Positions 55,772 through 64,000 of a stretch of DNA of 64,000 nt are shown in pieces; position 1 is the first letter of the stretch; every line of letters starts with the position of its first letter. The notes under the pieces were generated by a model, which saw only the letters and a list, made by a program, of their open reading frames with translations, had not been told where the DNA came from and did no database searches. This DNA comes from Acanthosepion lycidas. Taxonomy: Eukaryota; Mollusca; Cephalopoda; Sepiida; Sepiidae. Both the position numbers and the translations under genes were made by a program. The stretch spans positions 102,556,012-102,620,011 of the forward strand of contig OZ010588.1 in assembly GCA_963932145.1 (NCBI GenBank), in the 5' to 3' direction.

Positions 55772-56485
55772 TCTCATATCTTTGCATGTGCATATGCATG
55801 GGCATGTGCACGGGCATGTGTACATATGTGTTCTCCCTTCAATAAAGGTTTTATAGATGATGTAACGCTCATTTCAGAGCCGAAATTTGAACTAAGGCTT
55901 CTCGGAATTCGTTTCTAAGAGCTTTTTACTTAAGCAATGATAAGAATTAAACCCTTCTAAATGAGGGAGTCTGTCCTTAATAAATGAAGCGGGCAGAGAA
56001 ATCAAGTTCTCCATCGGTGGAAACGAAATTCGTAGAATCGATGAAAGAAGCGTTAAGAATTATCGGTCCTTCCCCCTTCGGTCTCTTGCTGATCACCATC
56101 GCACGAAAGGTGTAATGAAAGAATGAAAAAAAAATGACCTTTGGCTCCTGTTGATAAATGTGCTCTTGTTGCGAGAGATAAATTATTGTGCGTGCATTTT
56201 GGTTTAATCCACAGAACATAATGGCCATCCCGGGTATATAAGATATCGGAGGAATTCAAACAATGGAACGTTTCATCAGTAAATAACTGAAAAATTGGTT
56301 GTGTGCATTTCTTTAAGAAATATGCGTGAATAGCATTCAGCTCGACATTAAAACATAGACAAACAACAGCGTCACTTTTTGAGGGCAATACACGATGCTA
56401 CCAAATGCTGCCTCACCCACAGATGTACACAACTGCTTTCCAATAGGTTTTAGCGAGTGAAGCCTCAGCATTTGGGGAGAGATCA
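55772..56485. other. Unassigned, with open frames on the minus strand
   Basis: Frames at 55,977-56,228 and 56,053-56,388 (minus) show no family motif. A host exon cannot be excluded but nothing supports it. Confidence 0.3.
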
Positions 56486-56487
56486 TC

Positions 56488-56835
56488 TTTTTGGAACGTT
56501 GGTGCTCTGATGATACGGGATCACAAACAAACCGATTTCTAACATCAATGTTAAAAATACGTCTCAGGTCTTGGAACAGATCTTTCTTTGAACGTTGTGC
56601 TCCGATGCTACGGGATCACAAACAAACCGATTTCTAAGATCAATATTTAAAATACGTTTCAGGTTTTAGCAGAGATATTTCTTAGAACGTTGTGTATTGA
56701 TGCTACGGGATCGCAAACAAACCGATTTCTAACATTAATGTTTAAAATCTACAGAATCACAAAACAGCTTTCTAATATCAATGTTTAAAGTATGTTTGAG
56801 ACCATCCTTCTTTGAACATTGTGGACTGGCGCTAC
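56488..56835. repeat. Satellite of about 90-95 bp, four or so diverged units
   Basis: Line GAACGTTGTGYTCCGATGCT then ACGGGATCACAAACAAACCG and TTTCTAACATCAATGTTTAA recurs from about 56,496, 56,589, 56,684 and (partial) 56,755 and 56,812. Confidence 0.85.
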
Positions 56836-56869
56836 AGAATCTCAAAGAACCGTACCTAATAACAAAAAC

Positions 56870-57123
56870 CATATCACGTGAGGACATTCAACAGCAGCAA
56901 CAACTAAAATAGATAGCATATATCTACTATTTACATTGTTCAGACTATCGTCCTCATCTTTGGCATAGATATGAATACAATATGGGAACCAGTAATAAGA
57001 TATGCCAGAGAAAAGCAATAATAACAACGAAAATTACAATATGAGCTCTGGTAAAAAAATGGTTGCTGAAGGCATTAGGTTTATAAGTCCCAGAAATTCA
57101 TAGACAGATGTCCTCAAGGACAC
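56870..57123. other. Piece of composite repeat plus unassigned sequence
   Basis: 56,878-56,930 (TGAGGACATTCAACAGCAG, ACTAAAATAGATAGCA) equals the left flank of the 8.3 kb composite. ATTTACATTGTTCAGACTAT (56,929) and the following ATC-rich stretch are a fragment of the hammerhead-like unit in antisense. Confidence 0.5.
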
Positions 57124-57215
57124 ATGGCATAGTGGGTAAAGTTAAATCCAGTGACAGGACCCAAACAGTGTGAGTTCAATACCTGGTTAAGGCGGTGGAG
57201 AACTTGGAGAAGGGA
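57124..57215 (+). mobile_element. tRNA-derived SINE head
   Basis: A-box-like TGGCATAGTGGGTAAAG and B-box-like GAGTTCAATACC, spaced as in a tRNA. The body differs from the other SINEs in this window. Confidence 0.6.
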
Positions 57216-57254
57216 ATTAATAGGGGATAACCGATAACTCACATCCATTAGACA

Positions 57255-57430
57255 TGGCACGTGGAACTATAACAGTCTACCTCCAGCGAGCGAAATAAAG
57301 GGTTCAGTTCGACATTCCAACCACCTGTCGAAGGCCGTAGCATACAACGACCGAAACGTTGTGATAAATACGGCAACAAAGATAGTTCGAACAATGTAAA
57401 TAGTGTACATAATACCTCATCTTAGAAATA
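57255..57430 (+). mobile_element. Single hammerhead-like unit, full-length form
   Basis: GGCACGTGGAACTATAACAG, AATAAAGGGTTCAGTT, ACCACCTGTCGAAGGCCG, CGACCGAAACGTTGTG, AACAATGTAAATAGT and CCTCATCTTAGAAATATAGA match the arms of the 832-1219 insert in order. The core reads CUGUCGA, a mutated CUGANGA, so it is probably inactive. The 115-bp composite unit follows at 57,470. Confidence 0.7.
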
Positions 57431-57439
57431 TAGACAAGC

Positions 57440-58124
57440 ACATATATCTTGTAGATGAGGTTGGCATTCCACAATGAAACTAGGAAAGGAAACTCTCGTC
57501 AGTACTGGAAAGGGCTATAACAGCTCTTAATAAGAATGTGCAACCATATTTGTGCTGAAATAGTCCGATCCTGACTTCACGACCTTGACAGAGTCCGGGT
57601 TCTTTTTCAACCCCTAATTTTCACGTTGCTCAATTACCTTCTCAACTTCTGAAGAAACAATTGCTTCTGTAACTTTTCAGTTTGAATGTCGTTATTAAAG
57701 TGTATCTAAGGGATTGTATGTCTCTGGGTATTTGTGTGTGCGGACGTGTTAGAGCCTAAACGAATGACCACCTCACAGGAGGACTTGACTTCGCTTCCAA
57801 TGTAGGCGTTTATTTTCCAGGCATTTTTTTTATTCAGACTTGGCTTGGCTAATCATATTAACCTAATTCCGTATAAAATGCCATTTACTTAATTACTTTA
57901 ACCAGCGAGGCATCTTCACGGGGTTTAAAAAGAACGACTTGACGGTAGATTAAAAAGGATTTTTTCGATTTTTTTTTCTCCATCGTTTGAGCTTAGAATA
58001 ATGTTAAGCGCATTTGTTTGCTTATGGAAAAGAAAAGGCAATGGTCACAGTCAATAAGAGTATTACTGCAAATATACAAATGCGTTTTACATATAGAAAA
58101 GAAAAGGAATTTTTTTTGCATATA
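57440..58124. other. Fragment of the 115-bp unit and unassigned sequence
   Basis: 57,470-57,545 resembles one 115-bp composite unit. Beyond that nothing is recognised. Confidence 0.4.
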
Positions 58125-59093
58125 AAGGCTGCGATGGGTAAATTGTCGTCATTTTATATTTTAACATCCGCATTGTTTGTTTTTGATTTTGTCGACTCTA
58201 CAGTAGGGTCAGTTGGACACAGTTTTTGAGAAAAAGAGCACTATGACGCAGTTCACTCCGCCAGAAATTTGGAAACGGCATGCTGTCCTATTTGGCATTC
58301 GCGCTGGAAGCTCCAATACGAACATTTTAGATTGTTTGGCTGTCAATATGAGAACAGTGCAGTGGATTCGAAAAGAGTTGGATGAGTCTAATAGTGACTA
58401 CGATGTAACGGCAACTCAAAAAACTTACTCTGATCGTTCTGATAAATAAAGAAATTACGAGTTTGTTAGTGAAGGCCGGGTCAACATGGAGGCCTACATC
58501 AAGTGCCTTGAGGAGTTAATGTTGCCCTGGGTCAAGATGTTGAAGGCCCTATGTTTGACAACGGGACACTGCACTATGCCATACAAACAGGAGAACCTAA
58601 TTATGACTGTCAGACGGTTTCTACGGCTACATCACCCCTTAAATCTGGCCAACTAACTCCCCAGACTGCAACCCCCTTGATTATTATGTGTGGGGGCACA
58701 GTTGAGCGAGAGACCAACAAAATTCCTTGTAACACCAACAATGAACTGAAAGCAAGAATTATGACACCATTCACCAACTTAAACAAGGAGACCGTCCAGA
58801 AGAGACGCAGGAGATTCCCAAGTCATTTGAGGCCATGATTGAAGCCAATGACGATTTTATTGAATAAATTTACTATTAGGTAGGTGCAAAAATAATGACA
58901 TAATAATGTCGTTTTTTGACGTATTTTTAACCGCAAAAAATGACATTATTACGTCATTATTTTTGCACCAACCTAATATTTAGTATTTCAAGATATTTTT
59001 GTTTATTTTTGGTAAATATATCTGTTAAAATGAGATATCGTTTTTTTTATTTTCATTTTTGCGTAATTTAGACAATTTATCCATCGCTACCTG
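58125..59093 (+). mobile_element. Mariner copy 2 (DD37D-like), with nested MITE
   Basis: Terminal repeats GCGATGGGTAAATTGTC (left) and GACAATTTATCCATCGC (right). The transposase N-terminus MTQFTPPEIWKRHAVLFGIR is at 58,243 and runs to 58,449, with a second helix region TVQWIRKELDESN. The catalytic core is shifted among frames. The PLDYYV box is encoded near 58,674, so its Asp remains here. An internal deletion removes the first Asp region. A 101-bp MITE sits in the 3' part. Confidence 0.85.
58876..58976. mobile_element. 101-bp mariner MITE nested in mariner copy 2
   Basis: Inverted ends TTAGGTAGGTGCAAAAATAA... and ...TTTTTGCACCAACCTAA of about 35 bp, TA at 58,874-58,875 and 58,977-58,978. 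Removing it restores the copy-1-like line TTTACTATTTAGTATTTC. The ends are shared with the MITE at 30,977. Confidence 0.9.
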
Positions 59094-59654
59094 TATATAT
59101 AAATAAAAAAGTTCAATGATTTATCTTCACAAATCTATTGATCAAGAATTCATTGACATATCACATCGATCACTGATTGAAGTATTTCGTTAGGTGTAAA
59201 TGATTTTTGTTATATTTTAAATATTAATTACTGATACATCTTAGCGTAATGGTTGTTTTGTTAAAGTATATTAGCACACTAGATTCAAAAACAATCTTTC
59301 TTAATTAAGTTACTTAAAATCAAATGTTCTACAACCTAACAACAAAAACGGAATAGACGTTTTAGCCAAGCTCATAAAAGACATGCCAATATTAATGGCA
59401 GCCATTACAATACAATCAAGTGGGATCTTACAGAATGTAGTCAAATCACTTAAAATCAAGTAAACATTATAATATTTTAAATAAAAATAAAAATTAATTA
59501 TATTTTTCTAAAAAGCATGTTGTATTAATTATTTATAATAAAACCATGTCTTATAGGTTTATATATGTGCATATATGTATATCCTGTAGATTCGCCTATG
59601 GAGTTTCGGATCAGAACCTCAGCACGCTCCGTGTGGCCATTGCGAGTTTCCGTA
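59094..59654. other. Unassigned AT-rich sequence
   Basis: Nothing recognised. Confidence 0.4.
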
Positions 59655-60060
59655 ACATAAGATTTCTATAAATATTTTCATGGTAATTGTTCATTACTGA
59701 GATGTTAACAATTTAAGCGTAGAACTAGACTGGTGACTAGATCTCGTCACATGTCTAGTCAGTCGCTCAACTCTTGACCGGCTGTTCGGTTGAACTCTCT
59801 GCCTTTGGGAGGGGAGGAACCCGAAGGAGGCTACACCAAAAGGCGGATTCTCTTTCGGAGAGGTAAACCGACCCTGAACCCGTTTATACGATTCAATGGG
59901 CATATTTTTGGCCGAGCCCACGGGCTTGGAGATCCCACGTTGAAAAGGCCTTGTGCCACATGACGCCCTCGTGGGACGGCCACTGAATATCGTCACATGT
60001 CTAGTACTACACATAATCAAAGCAACGAATAATCTACTGAGGAAGCTTTTGCAAATGGCT
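59655..60060 (-). mobile_element. RTE-like LINE relic interrupted by a SINE-like insert
   Basis: TTCTATAAATATTTTCATGG and AATTTAAGCGTAGAACTAGA align with 10,840-10,935 of the RTE-like copy. The LINE resumes after the insert at 60,006. Confidence 0.6.
59760..59989. mobile_element. 230-bp SINE-like insert with 16-bp target duplication
   Basis: TCGTCACATGTCTAGT is present at 59,744-59,759 and 59,990-60,005. The insert between them is GC-richer than anything near it, has several small hairpins (for example CGGCTGTTCGGTTG, CTCTTTCGGAGAG), and has no tRNA or 5S box that I can recognise. The target-site length suits LINE-mediated retroposition. Source RNA unknown. Confidence 0.65.
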
Positions 60061-60064
60061 GATG

Positions 60065-60190
60065 GAAAAAGGGAACGGGAGAAATAACAAAAAGAAAAAA
60101 TTTGTTAAGAGCTACAAAGAGCAAGAAATTGTGGAGAGCCATGACCGTCCTGAAGAGACACGGCACATAGAAGAAGAAGAAGAAGAAGAA
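60065..60190 (+). mobile_element. RTE-like LINE 3' end with (GAA)n tail
   Basis: The plus strand encodes LWRAMT-like wording (AATTGTGGAGAGCCATGACC) and RHGT-like before a stop, then (AGA)n at 60,170-60,191, a simple-repeat tail usual for RTE 3' ends. Confidence 0.6.
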
Positions 60191-60191
60191 G

Positions 60192-60560
60192 GGAAAGTCA
60201 ACATCTTGATTGTACCATTATTTTCTCTTCGAGTTCCATACGCGATCCATTATACCCGCTTCTGTTGGATGCTTTAAGGTTATACGGTTTTCGCTATTTG
60301 ATAATATCCATCGTTTCTGACCCTATACTGCTACTCGATGAGATCTGATGAAGGGCCTTTTCGATTGAAAATATTTTTAATCAGCGATCTGAAATAATGT
60401 TTATATATAGATGATAGTTTAGATATTTCTGAAAGGTTTGGATGTTAGGCATAACTTCCATATAGTTTTCTAGGTCTTGACGAATGTATTTAAAGTTTGG
60501 CTTAGTTTGATTTATTTTATGGTATATCAACCTCAATGAGTTATTTAATGCCAACAAGAT
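60192..60560. repeat. Left part of the 21.8 kb dispersed repeat and unassigned sequence
   Basis: From about 60,460 the sequence is related to 21,780-21,900. The first 250 bp is unassigned. Confidence 0.45.
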
Positions 60561-60561
60561 T

Positions 60562-60815
60562 TTTATTGCTGGTAATTTTTTTTTTTTCATTAAATGTATT
60601 GCTGGCAATATTTTTTCCAAAAATGTATTACTGGTAATATTTTTTCCAAAAATGAATTGCTAGTAATATTTTCTCCAAAAATGTATTGCTGGTAATATTT
60701 TCTCCAAAAATGTATTGCTGGTAATAGTGTATTGCTACTGATAATAATTTTTCATCAAAAATTCAACGCTGGTAATATTTTTTTCCAAAAATGTATTGCT
60801 GGTAATAAAACCTAT
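60562..60815. repeat. 29-bp tandem repeat within the dispersed repeat
   Basis: About seven to eight units of GTATTGCTGGTAATATTTTC+TCCAAAAAT. The sister repeat at 21.9 kb has about two. Confidence 0.85.
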
Positions 60816-61340
60816 TTTTACACGTTAATTGGTGTAGCATTCAGGGTCAGTGTGAACCTGGGAACACGAATAATTAATAGGTGGTTCCACGCTCTTCAAA
60901 ACATCCCGATCAGAGGCCTTGCTGCCGGATGTAGTTTATCGCCATACCCAGGAGGCTCTATTTAAGATCATATGTTTATATATATATATATATATATATA
61001 TATCCCGCCAAAATAATAGTTGGAATAAACTACAGCAATCAACCCCAAAATTGAATAAACAGCTTTAATTATCTTCCCAAACCTAAACAAAACTATTAAA
61101 TAGTAACTACTTTGATCTCCAGTCTGCCTACCCACGTTGTGAATTGATCTTAGGCAGACGAAATCAATCAGCGTCGGGGCCGTACTGCAAGCTCGAGTTC
61201 GAATGAGGGCGGTATCGCACAAGTACGTGCAAAAGAAAATAAAATAAATCGAAAATGGTATCAAAAAAAGGATAACAATACTTTATATCTGGTCGCTGGA
61301 TACATAGGACTGCATCTATCTCCCGACCCGCTATATGGAT
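60816..61340. other. End of dispersed repeat, (TA)n, unassigned sequence
   Basis: GTGTGAACCTGGGAACACG resembles 22,055-22,075. (TA)n at about 60,975-61,003. 61,010-61,340 is unassigned and is the flank of the LTR element. Confidence 0.45.
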
Positions 61341-61563
61341 TGTGACAGGTGGTTTTCAGGGGAAATTCACAAAACTTATTTTGGTGGTGTGAGTCGTTCT
61401 TCAAAAAAAAAATAAATTGTTCTTGGTTAGAAGATGAGTTCGGAATTTGCGCGAATCTTGGTCAGCTCTTCGTGGTGGGTCTTCAGAGCTCTCAACTGGA
61501 ACTCTCTCTCGAACTCTCGAACTCAAAACTAAAACTAAACTGATTTTTGCTCGCTGCGAATTT

Positions 61564-61572
61564 GCTTATATG
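61564..61572 (-). promoter_or_regulatory. Probable LTR TATA-like box
   Basis: CATATAAGC on the minus strand, downstream of the gap. A stretch rich in GAGTTCGAGAG follows where transcription would begin. Confidence 0.4.
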
Positions 61573-61783
61573 GACGCCGATTCAAAACCGGGGGTGGGCT
61601 CGTCGGGGTTTGAGGTTCCTTGATAAGTCTAAATCCATAAACCCCTTCCTTTGTTTTTGGTCAGGAAAAATTTATTATTTCCATTTTTGGAAGTCTTCTC
61701 TTACTCCCACCTTCTCTTATTTTCATATGGACAGCTCCCCATGCCTCAGAGGGGCGTCGACGGTCCTCCCCACTTCTTCGTAG

Positions 61784-61983
61784 NNNNNNNNNNNNNNNNN
61801 NNNNNNNNNNNNNNNNNNNNNNNNNNNNNNNNNNNNNNNNNNNNNNNNNNNNNNNNNNNNNNNNNNNNNNNNNNNNNNNNNNNNNNNNNNNNNNNNNNNN
61901 NNNNNNNNNNNNNNNNNNNNNNNNNNNNNNNNNNNNNNNNNNNNNNNNNNNNNNNNNNNNNNNNNNNNNNNNNNNNNNNNNNN
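61784..61983. other. Assembly gap, 200 N
   Basis: Exactly 200 N, a typical fixed-size scaffold gap, lying inside the LTR. Confidence 1.
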
Positions 61984-62102
61984 CCCCTAAATGGTGTCAC
62001 AATCCTCCCCTAACCTATTTGTAATTTACTCGTAAATGACACCTAAATCCAAATACACCATTTAGCATGCATCATGCATCATGCATCTGTCCCATGCAAT
62101 TC

Positions 62103-62365
62103 TATTCTACTGTTCTACATGCAATGTAATGTTCTTTCATCTTATTCTGTTCTACATGCAATTGTAATGTTCTTTTTTCATCTTCTTCTGTTCTACATGC
62201 AATGTAATGTTTTTTTTTCAACTTCTTCTGTTCTACATGCAATGTAATGTTCTTTTCATCTTCTTCTGTTCTACATGCAAATGTAATGTTCTTTTTCATC
62301 TTCTTCTGTTCTACATGCAAGTGTAATATTCTTTTCATCTTCTTCTGTTCTACATGCAAATGTAA
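62103..62365. repeat. 37- to 40-bp minisatellite between env and LTR
   Basis: About seven units of TTCTACATGCAATGTAATGT+TCTTTTCATCTTCTTCTG. It lies in the element's 3' non-coding part, after the env stop codon. Confidence 0.9.
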
Positions 62366-62401
62366 TGTGTGCGTGTGCCTGTGGGTGCATGTGTGTGGTT
62401 A

Positions 62402-63380
62402 CTATGGCTTGTTCTTCTTGGTCAATGTTTTCCTCTCCGCTGTGGGTTTTTTTTCCGCCGCACGCGTTGGTCTCACGCCAGCCTCCTCCGCCGGTCTTTC
62501 TGCAATCCCTTCGCCGATTTTGTATGAATAAGGAACACTGCTCGGCATCTCCCTCTCGAGTTGCTGCATGCTCATTTGATTATCGCTCGTTAATTTCCTC
62601 TTACTCCTAATCTTCCATATTACTATAACCCCTATGGCTATAATTATGAATGTACCAATTACTACTGACCAACTTATCGCGATCTGCTCATCGTCTTCCC
62701 AAGCCATACCTTCATTTCCCAACGCATTTAACTTGTCCCTCAATTGATCCATATCGATCTTTTCTATCGTCTTCATTAGTACTGGCATTTTATTCAAGGT
62801 ACGATTGGGGAATCCCTTCACTATTGGCTCCCCCAACTCTGTACAATTGATTAAGCTTCTGCCAATCATTTCTATGATTGAATCTTTCTCTTCATATCTT
62901 TATTCTTCCTGGTAATGGGGGGTATGGAAATAGATATCCCGAATGCCAAACATCCCATGGGTTACTTTAACAGGGATAATGGTGGCCTTAATCTTAATGT
63001 CCTTGTGGACTCTCCCCCACATACCCTAGACAAGCTGATAGGTTTCTGTGTGGCCACTGCCCACACCCCGTCTGAAACACTGATAGCTTGTGGTAATGCT
63101 GTGTTTGCTAATACCTCTACTTGACAAGTTCTCTTAATTCCCTCTCTCTTCCCTTCAAACAATTCTAGTATGCGCATCTTCTGGTTACCAGCTATATAGA
63201 TAGGGCTTAACGAGGTACAGTCCCTAGAGCATCATTTATACATTTTCTAGCTTCTTCAGCTGTTAGCAACGTGAATTTTGTTCTCCCCGAATTTAAAGCT
63301 GTGTATTCTGTTTCTACCTTGTACCTTGCTACCATTCGTGTAGCTACCATCATCATCATGATCAACATCAACCCTTTCAT
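62402..63380 (-). pseudogene. Env-like membrane glycoprotein region of the LTR element, frameshifted
   Basis: Three minus-strand open pieces in order: 63,380-63,207 begins with a hydrophobic Met-rich signal-like stretch. 63,177-62,962 is a Cys-containing middle part. 62,869-62,402 (155 codons) holds two N-glycosylation sites (NCT, NRT), a hydrophobic membrane span ISWSVVIGTFIIIAIGVIVI near residues 88-107, and a basic cytoplasmic tail of about 45 residues ending before the polypurine tract. Position (after pol, before the LTR) and layout match env of errantivirus-like Ty3/Gypsy elements. No direct family motif (furin site or fusion peptide) is clear. Frameshifts may be real decay or assembly error near the gap. 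Confidence 0.6.
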
Positions 63381-63820
63381 TTTGATCTTTCCTGCAACAA
63401 GAATCTCTTGTTTTTATTCTTCATAACCATTCAGTTTTGCTCAATTCTTTACTCAATTATTCCATAATTTCTTACTAAGTTCAGCTCTTCCCTCCTCTAA
63501 CTAACTCCTAGCAGACAGAACGGTCCGGGCAGGTGTGCGTGGCGCCCACTCCAAGGGTCGTACTTCATGACACCACTGATGTCCAGTCAGCAATGCCAAT
63601 ACTCTTCTTCCGTCCCTCGTGAGGTGCAGCTCGCGACTCCATACCTCCATCCACATCCACCAGAGCCAGCCAGTAGGTTTTTGGATGAGCCAGTGTCGTT
63701 ATCTGTCGATACCGAGTGGTTCTATTCTACACAGCATTCTTTGTTCTACTGAGACTCGGGGTTCTTCACTCTTCTTAATCTCATCTTCAGAGGTAGTTCC
63801 TGCTCAACCTCTAACCTTCC
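63381..63820 (-). other. Spacer between pol end and env, possibly with the env splice region
   Basis: No continuous frame. A few short open pieces. If env is expressed from a spliced mRNA the acceptor would lie here. TTGCAGG occurs on the minus strand just upstream of the env start (about 63,392-63,398), an acceptor-like sequence. Confidence 0.3.
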
Positions 63821-64000
63821 CTATGTGTTTAATTCCCGTTCAGGACGTGTGTTGCCCTCTTCTTCCTCTCCTGATTCTTCCTTCTGTTTTGAGTCCTCGC
63901 CCTGGACGTCTTCATTACTTCTTGACTCGATGTCTAATTCTCTCCTGTTTCTTAGTCTTTCCTTGAGCTGGGAAAGGGGTACTTGATCCTCTTCCTCCCA
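63821..64000 (-). CDS. C-terminal tail of pol (integrase end), partial
   Basis: The frame is open from the window edge to a TAG at 63,821-63,823: 59 codons, starting WEEEDQVPLSQLKERLRNRR and ending in a Glu-rich stretch. It has the charged, low-complexity character of pol C-terminal tails. The catalytic part is outside the window, so the assignment rests on position before the env-like region. Confidence 0.45.
   Translation of the reverse strand, partial: WEEEDQVPLSQLKERLRNRRELDIESRSNEDVQGEDSKQKEESGEEEEGNTRPERELNT

Larger units (their letters stand above)
61341..62001 (-). mobile_element. 3' LTR of an env-bearing minus-strand LTR retroelement
   Basis: Termini are inverted: TGTGACACC (minus strand, from 62,001) and ...CCTGTCACA (ending at 61,341). 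A polypurine tract GGTTAGGGGAGGAT (complement of 62,002-62,015) abuts the LTR start. The length is 661 bp as assembled, including the 200-N gap, so the true size is unknown. The rest of the element runs to and beyond the window end. Confidence 0.8.

Noticed and set aside
55977-56388. Host exon on the minus strand
   Set aside because: Two overlapping frames of similar length, no motif, no convincing splice context. Recorded only as unassigned.
59694-60020. 108-codon minus-strand ORF as a gene
   Set aside because: It spans the boundary between the RTE-like relic and the 230-bp insert with its target duplications, so it is a composite of unrelated sequence.
62247-62610. Plus-strand frames opposite the env-like region
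   Set aside because: They overlap the minisatellite and the antisense of a coherent membrane ORF that has correct position relative to the polypurine tract.

Overview
This is repeat-dominated, AT-rich metazoan nuclear DNA. I found no convincing host protein-coding gene. The best guess for the source is a mollusc, most likely a coleoid cephalopod. The grounds are mollusc-type 5S rRNA relics, tRNA-derived SINEs, Penelope-like elements (PLEs), many LINE and Tc1/mariner relics, and very long (TA)n and (GATA)n microsatellites. This is inference from repeat content only, and other invertebrates are possible.

Layout. 1-3.5 kb: a decayed Jockey-like LINE whose endonuclease domain is split by a 388-bp foldback insert carrying two hammerhead-ribozyme-like motifs, with a 13-bp target duplication. 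3.5-4.3 kb: a 17-bp pyrimidine minisatellite. 5-14.5 kb: antisense relics of two LINE families (a YADD-type LINE and an RTE/BovB-like LINE), two satellite expansions, and a cluster of 5S rRNA-derived pseudogenes. 15-16.3 kb: a DD37D-type mariner and a 23-bp minisatellite. 16.5-20.2 kb: an LTR retrotransposon 3' part (LTR, RNase H, integrase) nested in an RTE-like LINE and itself interrupted by a LINE tail. 20.4-26.3 kb: SINEs, another LINE copy, and a Tc1-like transposon interrupted by a piggyBac-like TTAA element and a hammerhead-like unit. 26.5-43.3 kb: a microsatellite-rich zone in which (TA)n tracts alternate with short foldback or hammerhead-like modules, two GIY-YIG PLE relics and an 80-bp MADE1-like MITE. 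44-48 kb: opposed LINE copies and a near full-length dead Tc1-like element. 49-52 kb: GATA arrays and a third mariner copy. 52.5-60.8 kb: RTE relics, a Tc1-like deletion derivative, satellites, a mariner with a nested MITE, and an apparently new 230-bp SINE-like insert with a 16-bp target duplication. 61.3-64 kb: the 3' end (LTR, env-like ORF, end of pol) of a minus-strand LTR retroelement that runs off the window, with a 200-N gap inside its LTR.

Nothing here works as a pathway. The biology is nested transposition and decay. The most interesting pattern is the recurrence of hammerhead-like cores (CUGANGA ... GAAA) in short inverted-repeat units, several lying between (TA)n tracts, next to real PLE coding relics. 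All protein calls rest on motif recognition by eye, and coordinates of decayed repeats are approximate to about 10-50 bp.
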